Source: Actinomycetes bacterium (GTDB lineage: Bacteria; Actinomycetota; Acidimicrobiia; Acidimicrobiales; Palsa-688). From it: a DNA stretch of 64,000 bases. The position numbers were made by a program, and so were the translations under genes. The notes beneath the pieces were generated by a model. That model searched no databases, was not told the origin of the DNA, and saw only the letters and a program-made list of their open reading frames with translations. Positions 50,686-59,312 of the stretch are shown one piece after another. The stretch is taken from assembly GCA_021811865.1 (NCBI GenBank), contig JAKAQB010000001.1:1-64000 (forward strand). Reading direction: 5' to 3'. Position 1 is the first letter of the stretch, and each line of letters begins with the position of its first letter.

Positions 50686-50764
50686 CTCCGGCCGGGTCAG
50701 ATGAAGAGGGTGATGTCGGCGTCGGCAGCCATGTCGATGAAGCTCGCAGCACAGCCTCGGTGGC

Positions 50765-51345
50765 TCAGGGCACCGGCGGCAGAGGGCACTTCGCGTTGGA
50801 AAGCAGCACCCCGCCCGGAGCGAAGCTCGCCCAGCACCAAGCCGGGCGCGGACCGTGAGCCAACACCGCGGCGCGAGCCGCCACCCCGATGGCCTCCACG
50901 GCGTGGACGAAGGCACCCACACCGGGGGCGACCGCAGCGAGCGACACATCCAGCGCGAACGCCCAGCGACAGAAGTGCTCCCGGATCGCCCCCGCCCGCT
51001 CGGCGAAGCGACGCAACCAACGCCGCACCCTCCACGCCGGCACACCCAGGCGTAACGCGATACGACGGTGCCCCACCCCAGCCGCCTTCGCCTCGGTCGC
51101 CTCGCCGATCACCCCCACCTCGTCACGGCGCCTGAGCAGACCGTCGTCTCCGAGCAGCACATGGGTCTTGGCGCAGCCCCGGCACCTCGCCCGACGGGGG
51201 CAGATCCTGATCTCCTCCCCACCCCGGCGCCGCAACACCCGCACCCGGGCGTGACCCCACGGGCCTAAAGCCCCCCACACGCCGGGCAGGCCAACAACCC
51301 CCCGAGCAGCTCCGCCTCGACGACCACTCGATCAGTCCCTACCAT
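50765..51345 (-). pseudogene. Frameshifted zinc-finger/HTH gene of the DUF6431 (transposon-associated) type
   Basis: From ATG 51345 the frame reads VGTDRVVVEAELLGGLLACPACGGL then a TAG. Skipping one base in a run of six Gs near 51269 restores GPWGHARVRVLRRRGGEEIRICPRRARCRGCAKTHVLL...EATEAKAAGVGHRRIALRLGVPAWRVRRWLRRFAERA to a stop at 50765. The joint product has the zinc ribbon CPxCG ... CRGC and a helix-turn-helix like the DUF6431 proteins found beside transposases. So the gene is broken by a one-base slip, or the base is a sequencing error. Confidence 0.65.
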
Positions 51346-51372
51346 GAGCACCGGTGCCTCCGGCATCGCTGG

Positions 51373-51418
51373 AAGGACCCTCCCGGCCGATCAGGACAAG
51401 TTCAGCGGGAGGGTCCTT
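51373..51418. repeat. 13-bp inverted repeat beside the frameshifted gene
   Basis: AAGGACCCTCCCG (51373-51385) is perfectly complementary to CGGGAGGGTCCTT (51406-51418) with a 20-nt spacer. It lies 28 bp before the start of the DUF6431-type pseudogene and could be a terminator for a gene on either side or a structure of the element. Confidence 0.7.
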
Positions 51419-51512
51419 GCGCGTCCAAGACCACCCAAGCCTGACCCAACCGCGCCCCGAACCCCAACGGGGCCATCCTCGCCGTCAGTGGCGCAACCGA
51501 ACTACCCCATCC

Positions 51513-51797
51513 TCATCCTGCGTGGCGCTCCACACGCAGGCGCCGCCCGACCACCCAGCGTGCGAGGAGGAAGTTGGTGCCACCCACGGCAAGACCAGCC
51601 GCGAGGGTGCAGGCGTAGAAGGAGCCGTTCATCACCACGCGCGCAGCGACTCCCATGCCGACCAGGACCAGGGGGAAGACCGCGCCGGTCAGGAGCCCGA
51701 AGCCAACCATCCACAGGCCGAGGTCCCCGAAGGATCTGCCAGTGACCAGCCGCCCGCGGCGACCGCGGGACATGCCCTGGGTGGGAGCGAACCTCAC
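51513..51797 (-). CDS. Small two-helix membrane protein
   Basis: 94 residues. Two hydrophobic helices, LGLWMVGFGLLTGAVFPLVLVGMGVAA and GSFYACTLAAGLAVGGTNFLLARWVV, followed by a basic tail GRRLRVERHAG. The pattern resembles the N-terminal membrane anchor of larger sensor proteins (helix pair then a HAMP-like start), so it may be a truncated sensor or a real short protein. The likely start is ATG 51773 (MSRGRRGR). It lies behind the DUF4395 gene on the same strand. Confidence 0.55.
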   Translation of the reverse strand: MRFAPTQGMSRGRRGRLVTGRSFGDLGLWMVGFGLLTGAVFPLVLVGMGVAARVVMNGSFYACTLAAGLAVGGTNFLLARWVVGRRLRVERHAG

Positions 51798-51872
51798 GGT
51801 GTTGAATCGACCCGGACGGAGCCGACCTTGAGCTGCCGGTGCCGGCGGGGATCAGGGGTGGTGCGCCACGGG

Positions 51873-52394
51873 CTACTCCCGGCAGTTGCCCGGGCGGACC
51901 ACCCGACGGGGACCGGGGTAGCGCGCCCAGATGTCGTTGCACTCCTCGCACACGGCGTCGGGGACGAGCCCCAGCCGCATGCCCGCACCGAACAGCTTGC
52001 ACCCCAGGCACACCCCGAGGCCCGCCTCCAAACCGGCAGCGGCGACGAGTGCACCGAGCAGGCGGTAAGCGGCCCGCCGACGGCCCGTCACGGCGAGCAT
52101 GGAGGCGGCCGACGTCATGACGAGGCCGATGCCCTGGGCGAGCCGCTTGGGAGGCCCGGGAGAGTAACGGTGCTCGATCCTCCCCAGTCGCGGCGTGATG
52201 ACCTTCGTGGCGAGCTGGCCGAGGGGGCTGAGCGTCGGCCCGGAGACCACCCGGGCGGCGAAGCCGTAGGTGAGGGGGGCGAGCAACCACGGCTGGTCGG
52301 CGACGACTGCTGTCGCCGCCATGGCCACCACGCCGCCGGCGACCAGCCGGGCGGACGTCTCGTTGACGGGGTTGGGGAAGCCGAACGGGTCCAT
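51873..52394 (-). CDS. DUF4395 family membrane protein
   Basis: 173 residues. DPFGFPNPVNETSARLVAGGVVAMAATAVVADQPWLLAPLTYGFAARVVSGPTLSPLGQLATKVITPRL is the DUF4395 start, including the G-P-x-x-S-P-x-x-x-x-A segment. Three or four membrane helices are present. The C-terminal part has CLGCKLFGAGMRLGLVPDAVCEECNDIWARY, with four Cys in CxxC pairs that could bind metal or act in thiol redox; DUF4395 proteins are often near thioredoxin-like genes. ATG 52394. Confidence 0.88.
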   Translation of the reverse strand: MDPFGFPNPVNETSARLVAGGVVAMAATAVVADQPWLLAPLTYGFAARVVSGPTLSPLGQLATKVITPRLGRIEHRYSPGPPKRLAQGIGLVMTSAASMLAVTGRRRAAYRLLGALVAAAGLEAGLGVCLGCKLFGAGMRLGLVPDAVCEECNDIWARYPGPRRVVRPGNCRE

Positions 52395-52548
52395 GCCCCG
52401 AAATATTACCTGCGGAGTCGGGATTAGGTGCTCCCCGACCACCCTGGCCGACCCACCGAGGAGTCCCGTCGCCGGCTCGGCCCCGCGGGAGTGCTCGTCA
52501 ACAGCGCCGCCGCCGGTTCCGGCCTGTGGTGAACGCCGCAGTTGCCGG

Positions 52549-53058
52549 CTACGTGTCCGTCGGCTCGTCGCTGTGGTAGCTGCCCGCAGGCAGGCCGCCG
52601 GACGCCACCTCGGGGTCGCCACCGTCGGCCGGGGGGACGCCGGCCACCGGTTGGGGGACGCCGGCCACCGGTTGGGGGACGCCGGCCACCGGTTGGGGGA
52701 CGCCGGCCACCGGTTGGGGGACGCCGGCTACCGGCTGGGGGACCGCCCCTGGGGCTCCCGCCGGGGCGGTGCTCGTGGCGGTGGGCAGGTAGCTCCCGGT
52801 CTCACCCGGAGGCGGCGTCGCCGGCGTCACGGCTATGGCCCCGTGCTCTGCCTCGAATGCTTGGAGCTGGCTGATGAGCTCGGCGATGCGGCTGTCGGCC
52901 GGTGAAGCGGACCGACCCGTCCGTTGCTCGAAGGTGAGGCCGCCGAGCTCGAGGAGCAAGGCATCGGCCTGCTTCTTCGACTGGATGCCGGCGAGCTTGG
53001 TCTGCCCGGCCTCGGCGAGCGACGTTGCCTGTGACTTGATCTTGTCCATGAACCCCAT
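52549..53058 (-). CDS. Repeat-containing protein with N-terminal helical domain
   Basis: 169 residues. The first about 75 (GFMDKIKSQATSLAEAGQTKLAGIQSKKQADALLLELGGLTFEQRTGR...ISQLQAFEAEHG) form a charged helical domain seen in small actinobacterial proteins. After a Pro/Thr linker come five 7-residue repeats GVPQPVA encoded by 21-bp tandem DNA repeats, then an acidic tail. No signal peptide. Function is unknown; copy number of the repeat is likely to vary between strains. It is divergent in sense from nothing; the AIM24-type gene lies 134 bp upstream on the same strand. Confidence 0.8.
   Translation of the reverse strand: MGFMDKIKSQATSLAEAGQTKLAGIQSKKQADALLLELGGLTFEQRTGRSASPADSRIAELISQLQAFEAEHGAIAVTPATPPPGETGSYLPTATSTAPAGAPGAVPQPVAGVPQPVAGVPQPVAGVPQPVAGVPQPVAGVPPADGGDPEVASGGLPAGSYHSDEPTDT
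52639..52743 (-). repeat. Five 21-bp tandem repeats coding GVPQPVA
   Basis: Five 21-bp units in frame with the protein above. The first four are identical to sight and the fifth differs at two positions. Confidence 0.95.
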
Positions 53059-53192
53059 GGCACGGCCCTTTCGACGCGGCCAGGGATGCCCGCCGGCCGT
53101 GCCACTCAGGTTACGCCAGCGGATCCCGGCCGTCGAGGCCGAGCTCGCCTCCCTAGGTCGCCTCGCCCGGGTCTCTGGCGTGCCCCGGCGGG

Positions 53193-53951
53193 TCAGCTCC
53201 CCAGGATGTTGCCGAGGATGCCGCCCACGGCGCCGCCCTCGACGGCGCTGGTCCGCTCGCCGCTTGCCAGGTACGGGTTGAGCGAGCCCGCCAGGTTGGG
53301 GAGAGGCATGGACTGCAGCCAGACGCGGCCGGGACCGGTCAGCACGACGAGCCAGTGGCCGTTGGCCCCGAAGTACCGGTTGACGATGCCCTGAACGCGC
53401 TGGACGGTGAAGCTCACCGTCTCCTGGAACACCCCCACGTGGCCCGGGTGCGCCAGGATCGTCTGGCCGGGAGCGAGGTCATAGGTGGTCACCTCGCCGG
53501 AGAGCTCGACCCATGCGGTGCCCTGGCCCTCGAGGCGTTGCAGGATGAAGCCCTCCTTGCCGAAGAGCATGCCGCCGAGGCTCTGCTGGAAGCCCATCGA
53601 CGGAACGACCTCCGGTGTCCCGCACACCCACCCGTGGTGGTGCACGAGGTAGCCCTGCCCCGGGCTGACCTCCAGCGGGAAGATGTGGCCGGGCACCTTG
53701 GCGGCGAACGCCACCATCCCCTGGCCACCTGTTGCCTGGTAGATGGTGAGCAGCAGGCTGCCGCCGCCCATTACCCGCTTCAGCCCGCCGAGCAGGCCCC
53801 CTCCGCCGGACGAGCCCAAACCGGTGGTCTGCGTCAGCTGCATGTTTGGGGTCATCCACGACAACTCGCCGTGGTCCGAGATGACCCGCTCACCGGAGTC
53901 GAGGATCATCTCGAGCACCGGCATGGTCGAGCCCTTGATCTGCGCCTGCAC
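53193..53951 (-). CDS. AIM24 / TIGR00266 family protein
   Basis: 252 residues, all-beta. QIKGSTMPVLEMILDSGERVISDHGELSWMTPNM, GGLLGGLKRVMGGGSLLLTIYQATGGQGMVAFAAKVPGHIFPLEVSPGQGYLVHHHGWVCG and GVFQETVSFTVQRVQGIVNRYFGANGHWLVVLTGPGRVWLQSMPL are the AIM24 pattern, a double-psi/TRAP-like fold found in bacteria and mitochondria. Its biochemical function is not known. The C-terminus is Gly-rich (GGAVGGILGNILGS), as in bacterial members. GTG 53951 starts the family-typical segment. Divergent from the PatB-type gene. Confidence 0.92.
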   Translation of the reverse strand: MQAQIKGSTMPVLEMILDSGERVISDHGELSWMTPNMQLTQTTGLGSSGGGGLLGGLKRVMGGGSLLLTIYQATGGQGMVAFAAKVPGHIFPLEVSPGQGYLVHHHGWVCGTPEVVPSMGFQQSLGGMLFGKEGFILQRLEGQGTAWVELSGEVTTYDLAPGQTILAHPGHVGVFQETVSFTVQRVQGIVNRYFGANGHWLVVLTGPGRVWLQSMPLPNLAGSLNPYLASGERTSAVEGGAVGGILGNILGS

Positions 53952-54018
53952 CGCTGCCCCCTTCGTTCTGTCGTCCGGCCCGGGATACTACCGCGTGGCG
54001 CCGCTCTAGGGTGGCGGT

Positions 54019-55242
54019 GTGTCGTCCGGTCCTTTCGACGTGCCGCTCCAGACCCTCCGGCGGAGAACCAGCGAGAAGTGGCGGGCGGCGCCCCCCGACG
54101 TGCTGCCCCTGTGGGTGGCGGAGATGGATGTGATGGTCGCCGAGCCCATCGTGCGGGCGCTGCACGATGCCGTCGCCCTCGGCGACACCGGCTATGCGTC
54201 GGGCACGGGCTACGCCGAGGCCCTTGCGGGCTTCGCTGCGGAGCGGTGGGGGTGGGACGGGCTGGAAGTGGGGCGAAGCGCCCTCGTGCCCGACGTGATG
54301 ATGGGCATCGTCGAGGTGCTGAAGCTCATCACCGCTCCCGGCGACACCGTCGTGGTGAGCCCGCCCGTGTACCCGCCCTTCTACGCCTTCGTCGAGCACC
54401 TGGACCGCCGCATCGCCGAGGCCCCGCTGACCGGTGAGGGCCGCCTCGACCTTGACGCCCTGGGCGCGGCGTTCGAGGGGGCGGCGGCGTACCTGCTGTG
54501 CAACCCGCACAACCCGACGGGCACGGTGCACTCCCGCCAGGAGCTCGAGCGGGTCGCCGCGCTCGCCGACGAAGCCGGGGTGCGGGTCGTGGCGGACGAG
54601 ATCCACGCGCCGCTCGTCGTCGGCGACGCCCGCTTCACGCCGTTGCTGAGCGTGGCCGGCGCCGAACGCGGCTTCTGCCTGTTGTCCGCCTCCAAGGGCT
54701 GGAACCTTCCCGGGCTCAAGGCGGCCGTCGTGGTCGCCGGGCCGGCCGCCGCCGCCGACCTCGCCCGCATGCCGGAGGAGGTCGGCCACGGTCCGAGCCA
54801 CCTCGGGGTCATCGCCCACACCGCTGCGTTGCGCGCCGGGGGCGGGTGGCTCGACGAGTTGCTCGCCGGGCTCGGGGCCAACCGGGTGCTGCTGGCCGAG
54901 CTCCTGGCCCGGCGGTTGCCGGCGGTGCGCTACCGCCCCGGCGACGCCACCTACCTGGCGTGGCTCGACTGCACAGACCTCGGGTTCGCGGCTGCGGCCG
55001 GCGATCGCCCGGGGCGCGGCAACGTCCACGAGGTGACCGGCCCGGCGGCGTTCTTCCGGAGCGAGGCGCGCGTGCTGCTCAGCTCGGGGGCGGCATTCGG
55101 GTCCAACGCCGAGCGCTGTGCCCGCCTCAACTTCGGGACGTCGCCGGCCATCCTCACCGAGGCCGTCGACCGCATGGCCGCTGCCGTGGAAGCCCTCGAG
55201 CTCCCCTCCCGACCAGTTGCCATGGAGGGTAACGAGGCGTAG
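54019..55242 (+). CDS. MalY/PatB-type cystathionine beta-lyase / aminotransferase class I-II
   Basis: 407 residues, PLP fold type [86 protein letters not shown] and the PLP lysine in [18 protein letters not shown] are the MalY/PatB signature. Such C-S lyases cleave cystathionine and other S-conjugates to thiol, pyruvate and ammonia. GTG 54019. It stands alone upstream of a zinc-ribbon peptide and an FAD oxidase gene. Confidence 0.92.
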   Translation: MSSGPFDVPLQTLRRRTSEKWRAAPPDVLPLWVAEMDVMVAEPIVRALHDAVALGDTGYASGTGYAEALAGFAAERWGWDGLEVGRSALVPDVMMGIVEVLKLITAPGDTVVVSPPVYPPFYAFVEHLDRRIAEAPLTGEGRLDLDALGAAFEGAAAYLLCNPHNPTGTVHSRQELERVAALADEAGVRVVADEIHAPLVVGDARFTPLLSVAGAERGFCLLSASKGWNLPGLKAAVVVAGPAAAADLARMPEEVGHGPSHLGVIAHTAALRAGGGWLDELLAGLGANRVLLAELLARRLPAVRYRPGDATYLAWLDCTDLGFAAAAGDRPGRGNVHEVTGPAAFFRSEARVLLSSGAAFGSNAERCARLNFGTSPAILTEAVDRMAAAVEALELPSRPVAMEGNEA

Positions 55243-55261
55243 CCTGCCTCGGGAGGCCGAG

Positions 55262-55426
55262 ATGCACTGTGGCGGGTGCGCTGCGCTTGTCGACGAGGCG
55301 TGGCGGTCGTGTCCCGACTGCGGGTCCCCGCGCGATCGGCCCTGTCATCTCCCGGCGCCCCGGTGGTGCCCTGCGTGGCAGGCTGCGACGGCGAGAGGGA
55401 GGAGCCTGGGTTGCAGGGACGGGTGA
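55262..55426 (+). CDS. Small zinc-ribbon protein
   Basis: 54 residues. MHCGGCAALVDEAWRSCPDCGSP has two CxxC knuckles and would hold one zinc. GGGAGG lies 7 nt before the ATG, which supports translation. The rest (PRWCPAWQAATARGRSLGCRDG) is of low similarity to anything. It could be the truncated end of a larger zinc-ribbon protein. Confidence 0.5.
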   Translation: MHCGGCAALVDEAWRSCPDCGSPRDRPCHLPAPRWCPAWQAATARGRSLGCRDG

Positions 55427-55469
55427 CGCTGGTGAGCGGCGCCGGCAGCGGTCCGCGGCGGGGTCCGAG

Positions 55470-56870
55470 GTGAGCCACCCGCTGCTCGAGGCGCTCCGTG
55501 CCGCCGTAGGCGAGGGTGGCGTCCTCGTCGAGCCGGGCGACCGCCTCGCGGCCGAGACGGACTGGATGGGCCGGCGCCGCGGGGACGCCTTGGCTGTGGT
55601 TCGCCCCCGGAGCGTGGAGGAGGTCGTCGGCGTCGTGCGCGCCTGCGCTGCGGCGGGGGTGGCGGTCGTGCCGCAGGGTGGCAACACCGGCCTGGTGGGC
55701 GGCGGCATCCCACGCGGCGGCGAAGTGGTCCTGTCCACCACCCGCCTCTGCCGGGTCGGCGAGGCGGACGGCGACACCCGCCAGATCGCCGCCGGCGCCG
55801 GTGCCACCCTCGCCGCCGTGCGGGCTGCCGCCCTGCCGGCCCGCCTCGACGTCGGAGTCGACCTCGCGTCCCGGGACAGGGCGACGGTCGGGGGCATGGT
55901 GGCGACCAACGCCGGGGGTCTGCGGGTGCTGCGCTACGGCCACACCCGTGGGCAGCTCGCCGGGGTGGAGGCCGTGCTGGCCGACGGACGGGTGATCCGG
56001 CGCATGGCGGGGCTGGCCAAGGACACCGCCGGCTACGACCTGACCGGTCTGCTCTGCGGCAGCGAGGGAACGCTCGCCGTCGTCACCGCCGTGGCGTTGC
56101 GGCTGGTCCCGGTACGACCCCAACGTGTCACGGTGTGGGCGGGCGTCGACTCCGTCCGCCACGCCGTCGAGGTCGTCGGGCGGGTGCGGGCGGCCTTCGA
56201 CGGGTTGGAGAGCGCTGAGATCATGTTCGCGGAGGGGGTGCACCTGGTGAGCGACCTGTTCGGGTTGCCCCTGCCGTCGACCAGCGGGTCACCGGCGTAC
56301 CTACTGCTGGAGCTCACCTCCGGGGAGGGCGCCGGCGACCTACTCGACGAGGTGGTCGAGACCCTTGCCGGCTGGGCCGACATCGGGGAGTCCGCCATCG
56401 CCGACCACGGCCCGGGCCGCCAACGCCTGTGGGCGCTGCGGGAGCGCCATCCCGACGTCGTCGCCCGCCTCGGTGTGCCCCACAAGCTGGACGTCGCCGT
56501 GCCGCTCACCCGGCTCCCGGAGCTCGAGGCGGGCGTGCGGCGGGCCCTGGCCCCGCTGGACGCCACAGTCGTCCTCTACGGTCACGTCGGCGACGGGAGC
56601 CTTCACGTCAACGTCGCCACCCCGGGGCCGGCGGGCGGCGCGGTGGAGGAGGCCGTGTTCGCCGTCGTGGCGCAACTGGGCGGCACCATCAGCGCCGAGC
56701 ACGGGATCGGCACCGACAAGCTGCGGTGGCTCGACCGGACCCGGAGCGCGGCGGAGATCGCCGTCATGCGCGCCGTCAAGGACGCCCTCGACCCGGCCGG
56801 GATCCTCAACCCCGGCGTCCTGCTCGGCGCCACCAGCGCTCCTCCACCCCATCTGGGCAAAGGGTCTTAG
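55470..56870 (+). CDS. FAD-binding oxidoreductase (GlcD / D-2-hydroxyglutarate dehydrogenase type)
   Basis: 466 residues. PCMH FAD domain: AVVRPRSVEEVVGVVRACAAAGVAVVPQGGNTGLVGGGIPRGGEVVLST and RATVGGMVATNAGGLRVLRYGHTRGQLAGVEAVLADG, YDLTGLLCGSEGTLAVVT. The C-terminal FAD-oxidase domain has LYGHVGDGSLHVNV and SAEHGIGTDKLRWL, with the metal-binding His of GHxGDGNxH and EHGxG. Members oxidise D-2-hydroxy acids. GTG 55470 is a short-distance choice; the frame is open upstream. It is followed after 11 bp by an MFS gene. Confidence 0.9.
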   Translation: MSHPLLEALRAAVGEGGVLVEPGDRLAAETDWMGRRRGDALAVVRPRSVEEVVGVVRACAAAGVAVVPQGGNTGLVGGGIPRGGEVVLSTTRLCRVGEADGDTRQIAAGAGATLAAVRAAALPARLDVGVDLASRDRATVGGMVATNAGGLRVLRYGHTRGQLAGVEAVLADGRVIRRMAGLAKDTAGYDLTGLLCGSEGTLAVVTAVALRLVPVRPQRVTVWAGVDSVRHAVEVVGRVRAAFDGLESAEIMFAEGVHLVSDLFGLPLPSTSGSPAYLLLELTSGEGAGDLLDEVVETLAGWADIGESAIADHGPGRQRLWALRERHPDVVARLGVPHKLDVAVPLTRLPELEAGVRRALAPLDATVVLYGHVGDGSLHVNVATPGPAGGAVEEAVFAVVAQLGGTISAEHGIGTDKLRWLDRTRSAAEIAVMRAVKDALDPAGILNPGVLLGATSAPPPHLGKGS

Positions 56871-56881
56871 TCTCGACAGTC

Positions 56882-58378
56882 GTGGCAGGAGACAGGGCCG
56901 GACGGGCGGGAAGCGGCGTCGACGGCATCTGGGCGCCGGCGCGCCGGCGCCTCACCGTCGGCCTCGTGCTGGCCGTCACGCTGGTGGCATTCGAGGCCCT
57001 GGCGGTAGCCACGGTCATGCCCGTGGTGGCCCGTCACTTAGGCGACATCCGGCTGTACGGCTGGGTCTTCAGCGCGTTCATGCTCTCGAGCCTCGTCGGG
57101 ATCGTCGCCGGCGGCAGCCTGGCGGACCGGGTTCCGTTGACGGGGCCGATGGTCGGTGGCCTGGCGTTCTTCGCAGTGGGGCTGCTGATCGGCGGCACAG
57201 CCACGTCGATGCCGGTGCTGGTGGCCGGCCGCGCCGTGCAGGGAGTCGGCGCCGGGGTCGTGCCGAGCATGGCGTACGTCGCCATCTCCCGGGGCTACCC
57301 GTACGGGTCGCGCCCCCGCATGTTCGCCGTCCTGTCGACAGCGTGGGTCGTGCCCGGCCTGGCCGGGCCGGCCATCGCTGCGGGGATCGCGGCCGCGGCC
57401 GGCTGGCGCTGGGTGTTCCTCGGGCTGATCCCTCTCGTGGGTGTCGCCGGCGGCGTCGCCCTCGTCGGGCTGCGGTCCGTTCCGGCGGGCGGGAAGAGGG
57501 ATCGGACCGCGGGGCCGGAGCGACCCGGTCCCCGGGCGCTGGCCGTCGCCGGCGTGGTGATCGGCGCCGCCGGCCTGCTCGTCAGCCTCACCACCGGTGG
57601 GCCGCTGGTCGTCGTGGCGGGGGTGATCGCCGGCGGCGGGCTACTCCTTGCATGCCTGCGGCGGCTCACCCCGGCCGGCACCCTGACGGCGCGCCCAGGC
57701 CTGCCCGCCACCGTGGCGTCGCGCGGGCTCCTCACGGCCTGCTTCTACGCCGCCAGCGCCTACGTGCCGTACGCCGTGACCACCGTGCGCCACTCACCGA
57801 CGTTGCTCACCGGCCTCGTGCTGACCGCCGGGACCGTCACCTGGACGGCGGGGTCGTGGACCCAGGCCCGGTTGATCCAGCGGGTCGGCCCGCGCCGGCT
57901 CATCAGGGCCGGGGAGATCCTAGTCGTCGTCGCCATCGCGGCGATGGCCGCTGTCCTGCTCCCCGCGGTGGCCCCAGCGCTTGCCATCCCCGTGTGGTCG
58001 GTCGCCGGTTTGGGCATGGGGCTCGCCTACGCTCCGCTGTCGATCGCCACCCTCGACCTGGCACCGGAGGCGGAGGTGGGCCAGGCGACGGCGTCACTGC
58101 AGCTCTGCGACGTCCTCGGCACCGCGCTCGGCACCGGCGTCGCCGGCGCCCTGGTGGCCGCGTCGGTGCACGGCCTGCACCTCGGGGCCGGCGCCGGTGT
58201 CGGCCTCGCCTATGCCCTCGGCGCCGCTGTCGGGCTCGCCGCCATCACCGCCGGACGCCGCCTCCCCCAGCGACGCGCCGCCGGCGGGGACGCCCCTGCG
58301 GCCGCGCCGTCGCCGCCGGGCACCGCGGGCGCGGGGAGGGGAGGGGCAGCTCTTTCTCCGCGAGCCGCCGAGGCCTGA
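56882..58378 (+). CDS. MFS transporter (multidrug efflux type)
   Basis: 498 residues with about twelve membrane helices. RRRLTVGLVLAVTLVAFEALAVATVMPVVARHLGDIRLYGWVFSAFMLSSLVGIVAGGSLADR and GRAVQGVGAGVVPSMAYVAISRGYPYGSRPRMFAVLSTAWVVPGLAGPAIAAGIAAAAGWRWVFLGLIPLV contain the motif A-like loop SLADR and motif C GPxIxG-type turn of DHA1/DHA2 drug:proton antiporters. The substrate is unknown. Long Ala/Gly/Pro-rich C-terminal tail. GTG 56882 follows the FAD oxidase by 11 bp. Confidence 0.88.
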   Translation: MAGDRAGRAGSGVDGIWAPARRRLTVGLVLAVTLVAFEALAVATVMPVVARHLGDIRLYGWVFSAFMLSSLVGIVAGGSLADRVPLTGPMVGGLAFFAVGLLIGGTATSMPVLVAGRAVQGVGAGVVPSMAYVAISRGYPYGSRPRMFAVLSTAWVVPGLAGPAIAAGIAAAAGWRWVFLGLIPLVGVAGGVALVGLRSVPAGGKRDRTAGPERPGPRALAVAGVVIGAAGLLVSLTTGGPLVVVAGVIAGGGLLLACLRRLTPAGTLTARPGLPATVASRGLLTACFYAASAYVPYAVTTVRHSPTLLTGLVLTAGTVTWTAGSWTQARLIQRVGPRRLIRAGEILVVVAIAAMAAVLLPAVAPALAIPVWSVAGLGMGLAYAPLSIATLDLAPEAEVGQATASLQLCDVLGTALGTGVAGALVAASVHGLHLGAGAGVGLAYALGAAVGLAAITAGRRLPQRRAAGGDAPAAAPSPPGTAGAGRGGAALSPRAAEA

Positions 58379-58381
58379 CGG

Positions 58382-59266
58382 CTAGAACGCGGCAGCGAAG
58401 AACTCGCCCAGCAGCCCCGCCAGCCGCCTGTAGGTGGGATGCTCGTCGTACATCCACTCGGTGTGGCCGGCGCCCTCGAGCACCTCCAGGCGGGATCCGT
58501 CGCCGGCATGGGCCATGATCGACTCAGCCTCCTCCACACGGTAGAGGGCGTTGTCGGCGCCGTGCACCACGAGCAGCGGACGGGGTGCGATCCGCCCGGC
58601 ACAACGGTCGGGGCGGAACCGCACCAGGTGCTCGGCCGCCTCCAGGCTCACCAGGGAACCGAACCCGGGCGCCTTGTACAGCTCGTCGTCGACGTACACG
58701 CCCGTCACCGGGTCGAGGGGCAGCACCTCCCACGGCGACACCCGCCGCGACCGGCCCGTGAGCGCCCTGGCGCCGCGGTCCTCGTCGATGGCGGCGAGGA
58801 GCGCGGCCCACGACGCGTCGTCGTGCAGGCGCCGTGTCGTGCGCTCGCCGTCACCGACCGCGTTGAGGACGGCCACCGCAGCGATCCGTGTGTCCTCGGC
58901 CGCGGCGGCGATGGCGACACCACCGCCGAGCGCCCAGCCGATGACCCCGACCCGGGCGGCGTCGAGGTCGGGCACGGTCCGGACGAAGTCCACGGCGGCG
59001 AGGAGGTCCTCCGCCTGCTCCTGGGGGATCAGCCGACCGCGCTCTCCCTCGCTCGCCCCGAAGCCGCGGTAGTCGAAGGCCAGGCACGCGTAGCCGAGCG
59101 GGGAGAACGTGCGGGCGAAGCGCTCCGGGTGGATCACCTTCAGCCCCTGGAAGCCAGAGCAGCTGATGAGCACCGGGTAGGGCGGCGCGGTGTCCTCGGG
59201 CGGCAGCCAGAGGTCCGCGTCGATCAGGCAGCGGTCGCTGTAGAAGGGGGCCGGCCGCCGTCGCAC
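58382..59266 (-). CDS. Alpha/beta-hydrolase fold protein with Ala in place of the nucleophile
   Basis: 294 residues. PYPVLISCSGFQGLKVIHPERFARTFSPLGYACLAFDYRGFGASEGERGRLIPQEQAEDLLAAVDFVRTVPDLDAARVGVIGW-A-LGGGVAIAAAA gives the oxyanion region, the DYRGFGxSxG motif and the nucleophile elbow. The elbow reads GWALG, with A112 (codon GCG) where a Ser is expected in GxSxG. The acid/base end is kept (LLVVHGADNALYRVEEAE and EGAGHTEWM). So it may be a pseudoenzyme or use another nucleophile. GTG 59266. It is convergent with the MFS gene and divergent from DUF6282. Confidence 0.88.
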   Translation of the reverse strand: MRRRPAPFYSDRCLIDADLWLPPEDTAPPYPVLISCSGFQGLKVIHPERFARTFSPLGYACLAFDYRGFGASEGERGRLIPQEQAEDLLAAVDFVRTVPDLDAARVGVIGWALGGGVAIAAAAEDTRIAAVAVLNAVGDGERTTRRLHDDASWAALLAAIDEDRGARALTGRSRRVSPWEVLPLDPVTGVYVDDELYKAPGFGSLVSLEAAEHLVRFRPDRCAGRIAPRPLLVVHGADNALYRVEEAESIMAHAGDGSRLEVLEGAGHTEWMYDEHPTYRRLAGLLGEFFAAAF

Positions 59267-59312
59267 CGGTTGGACCCTAGCAACGCGGGCGGCGGGGTGG
59301 AAGGCTCGGGGG

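Noticed and set aside
56365..58518. 717-residue plus-strand frame across the FAD oxidase and MFS genes
   Set aside because: Arg/Pro/Gly-rich out-of-frame reading of two clear genes.
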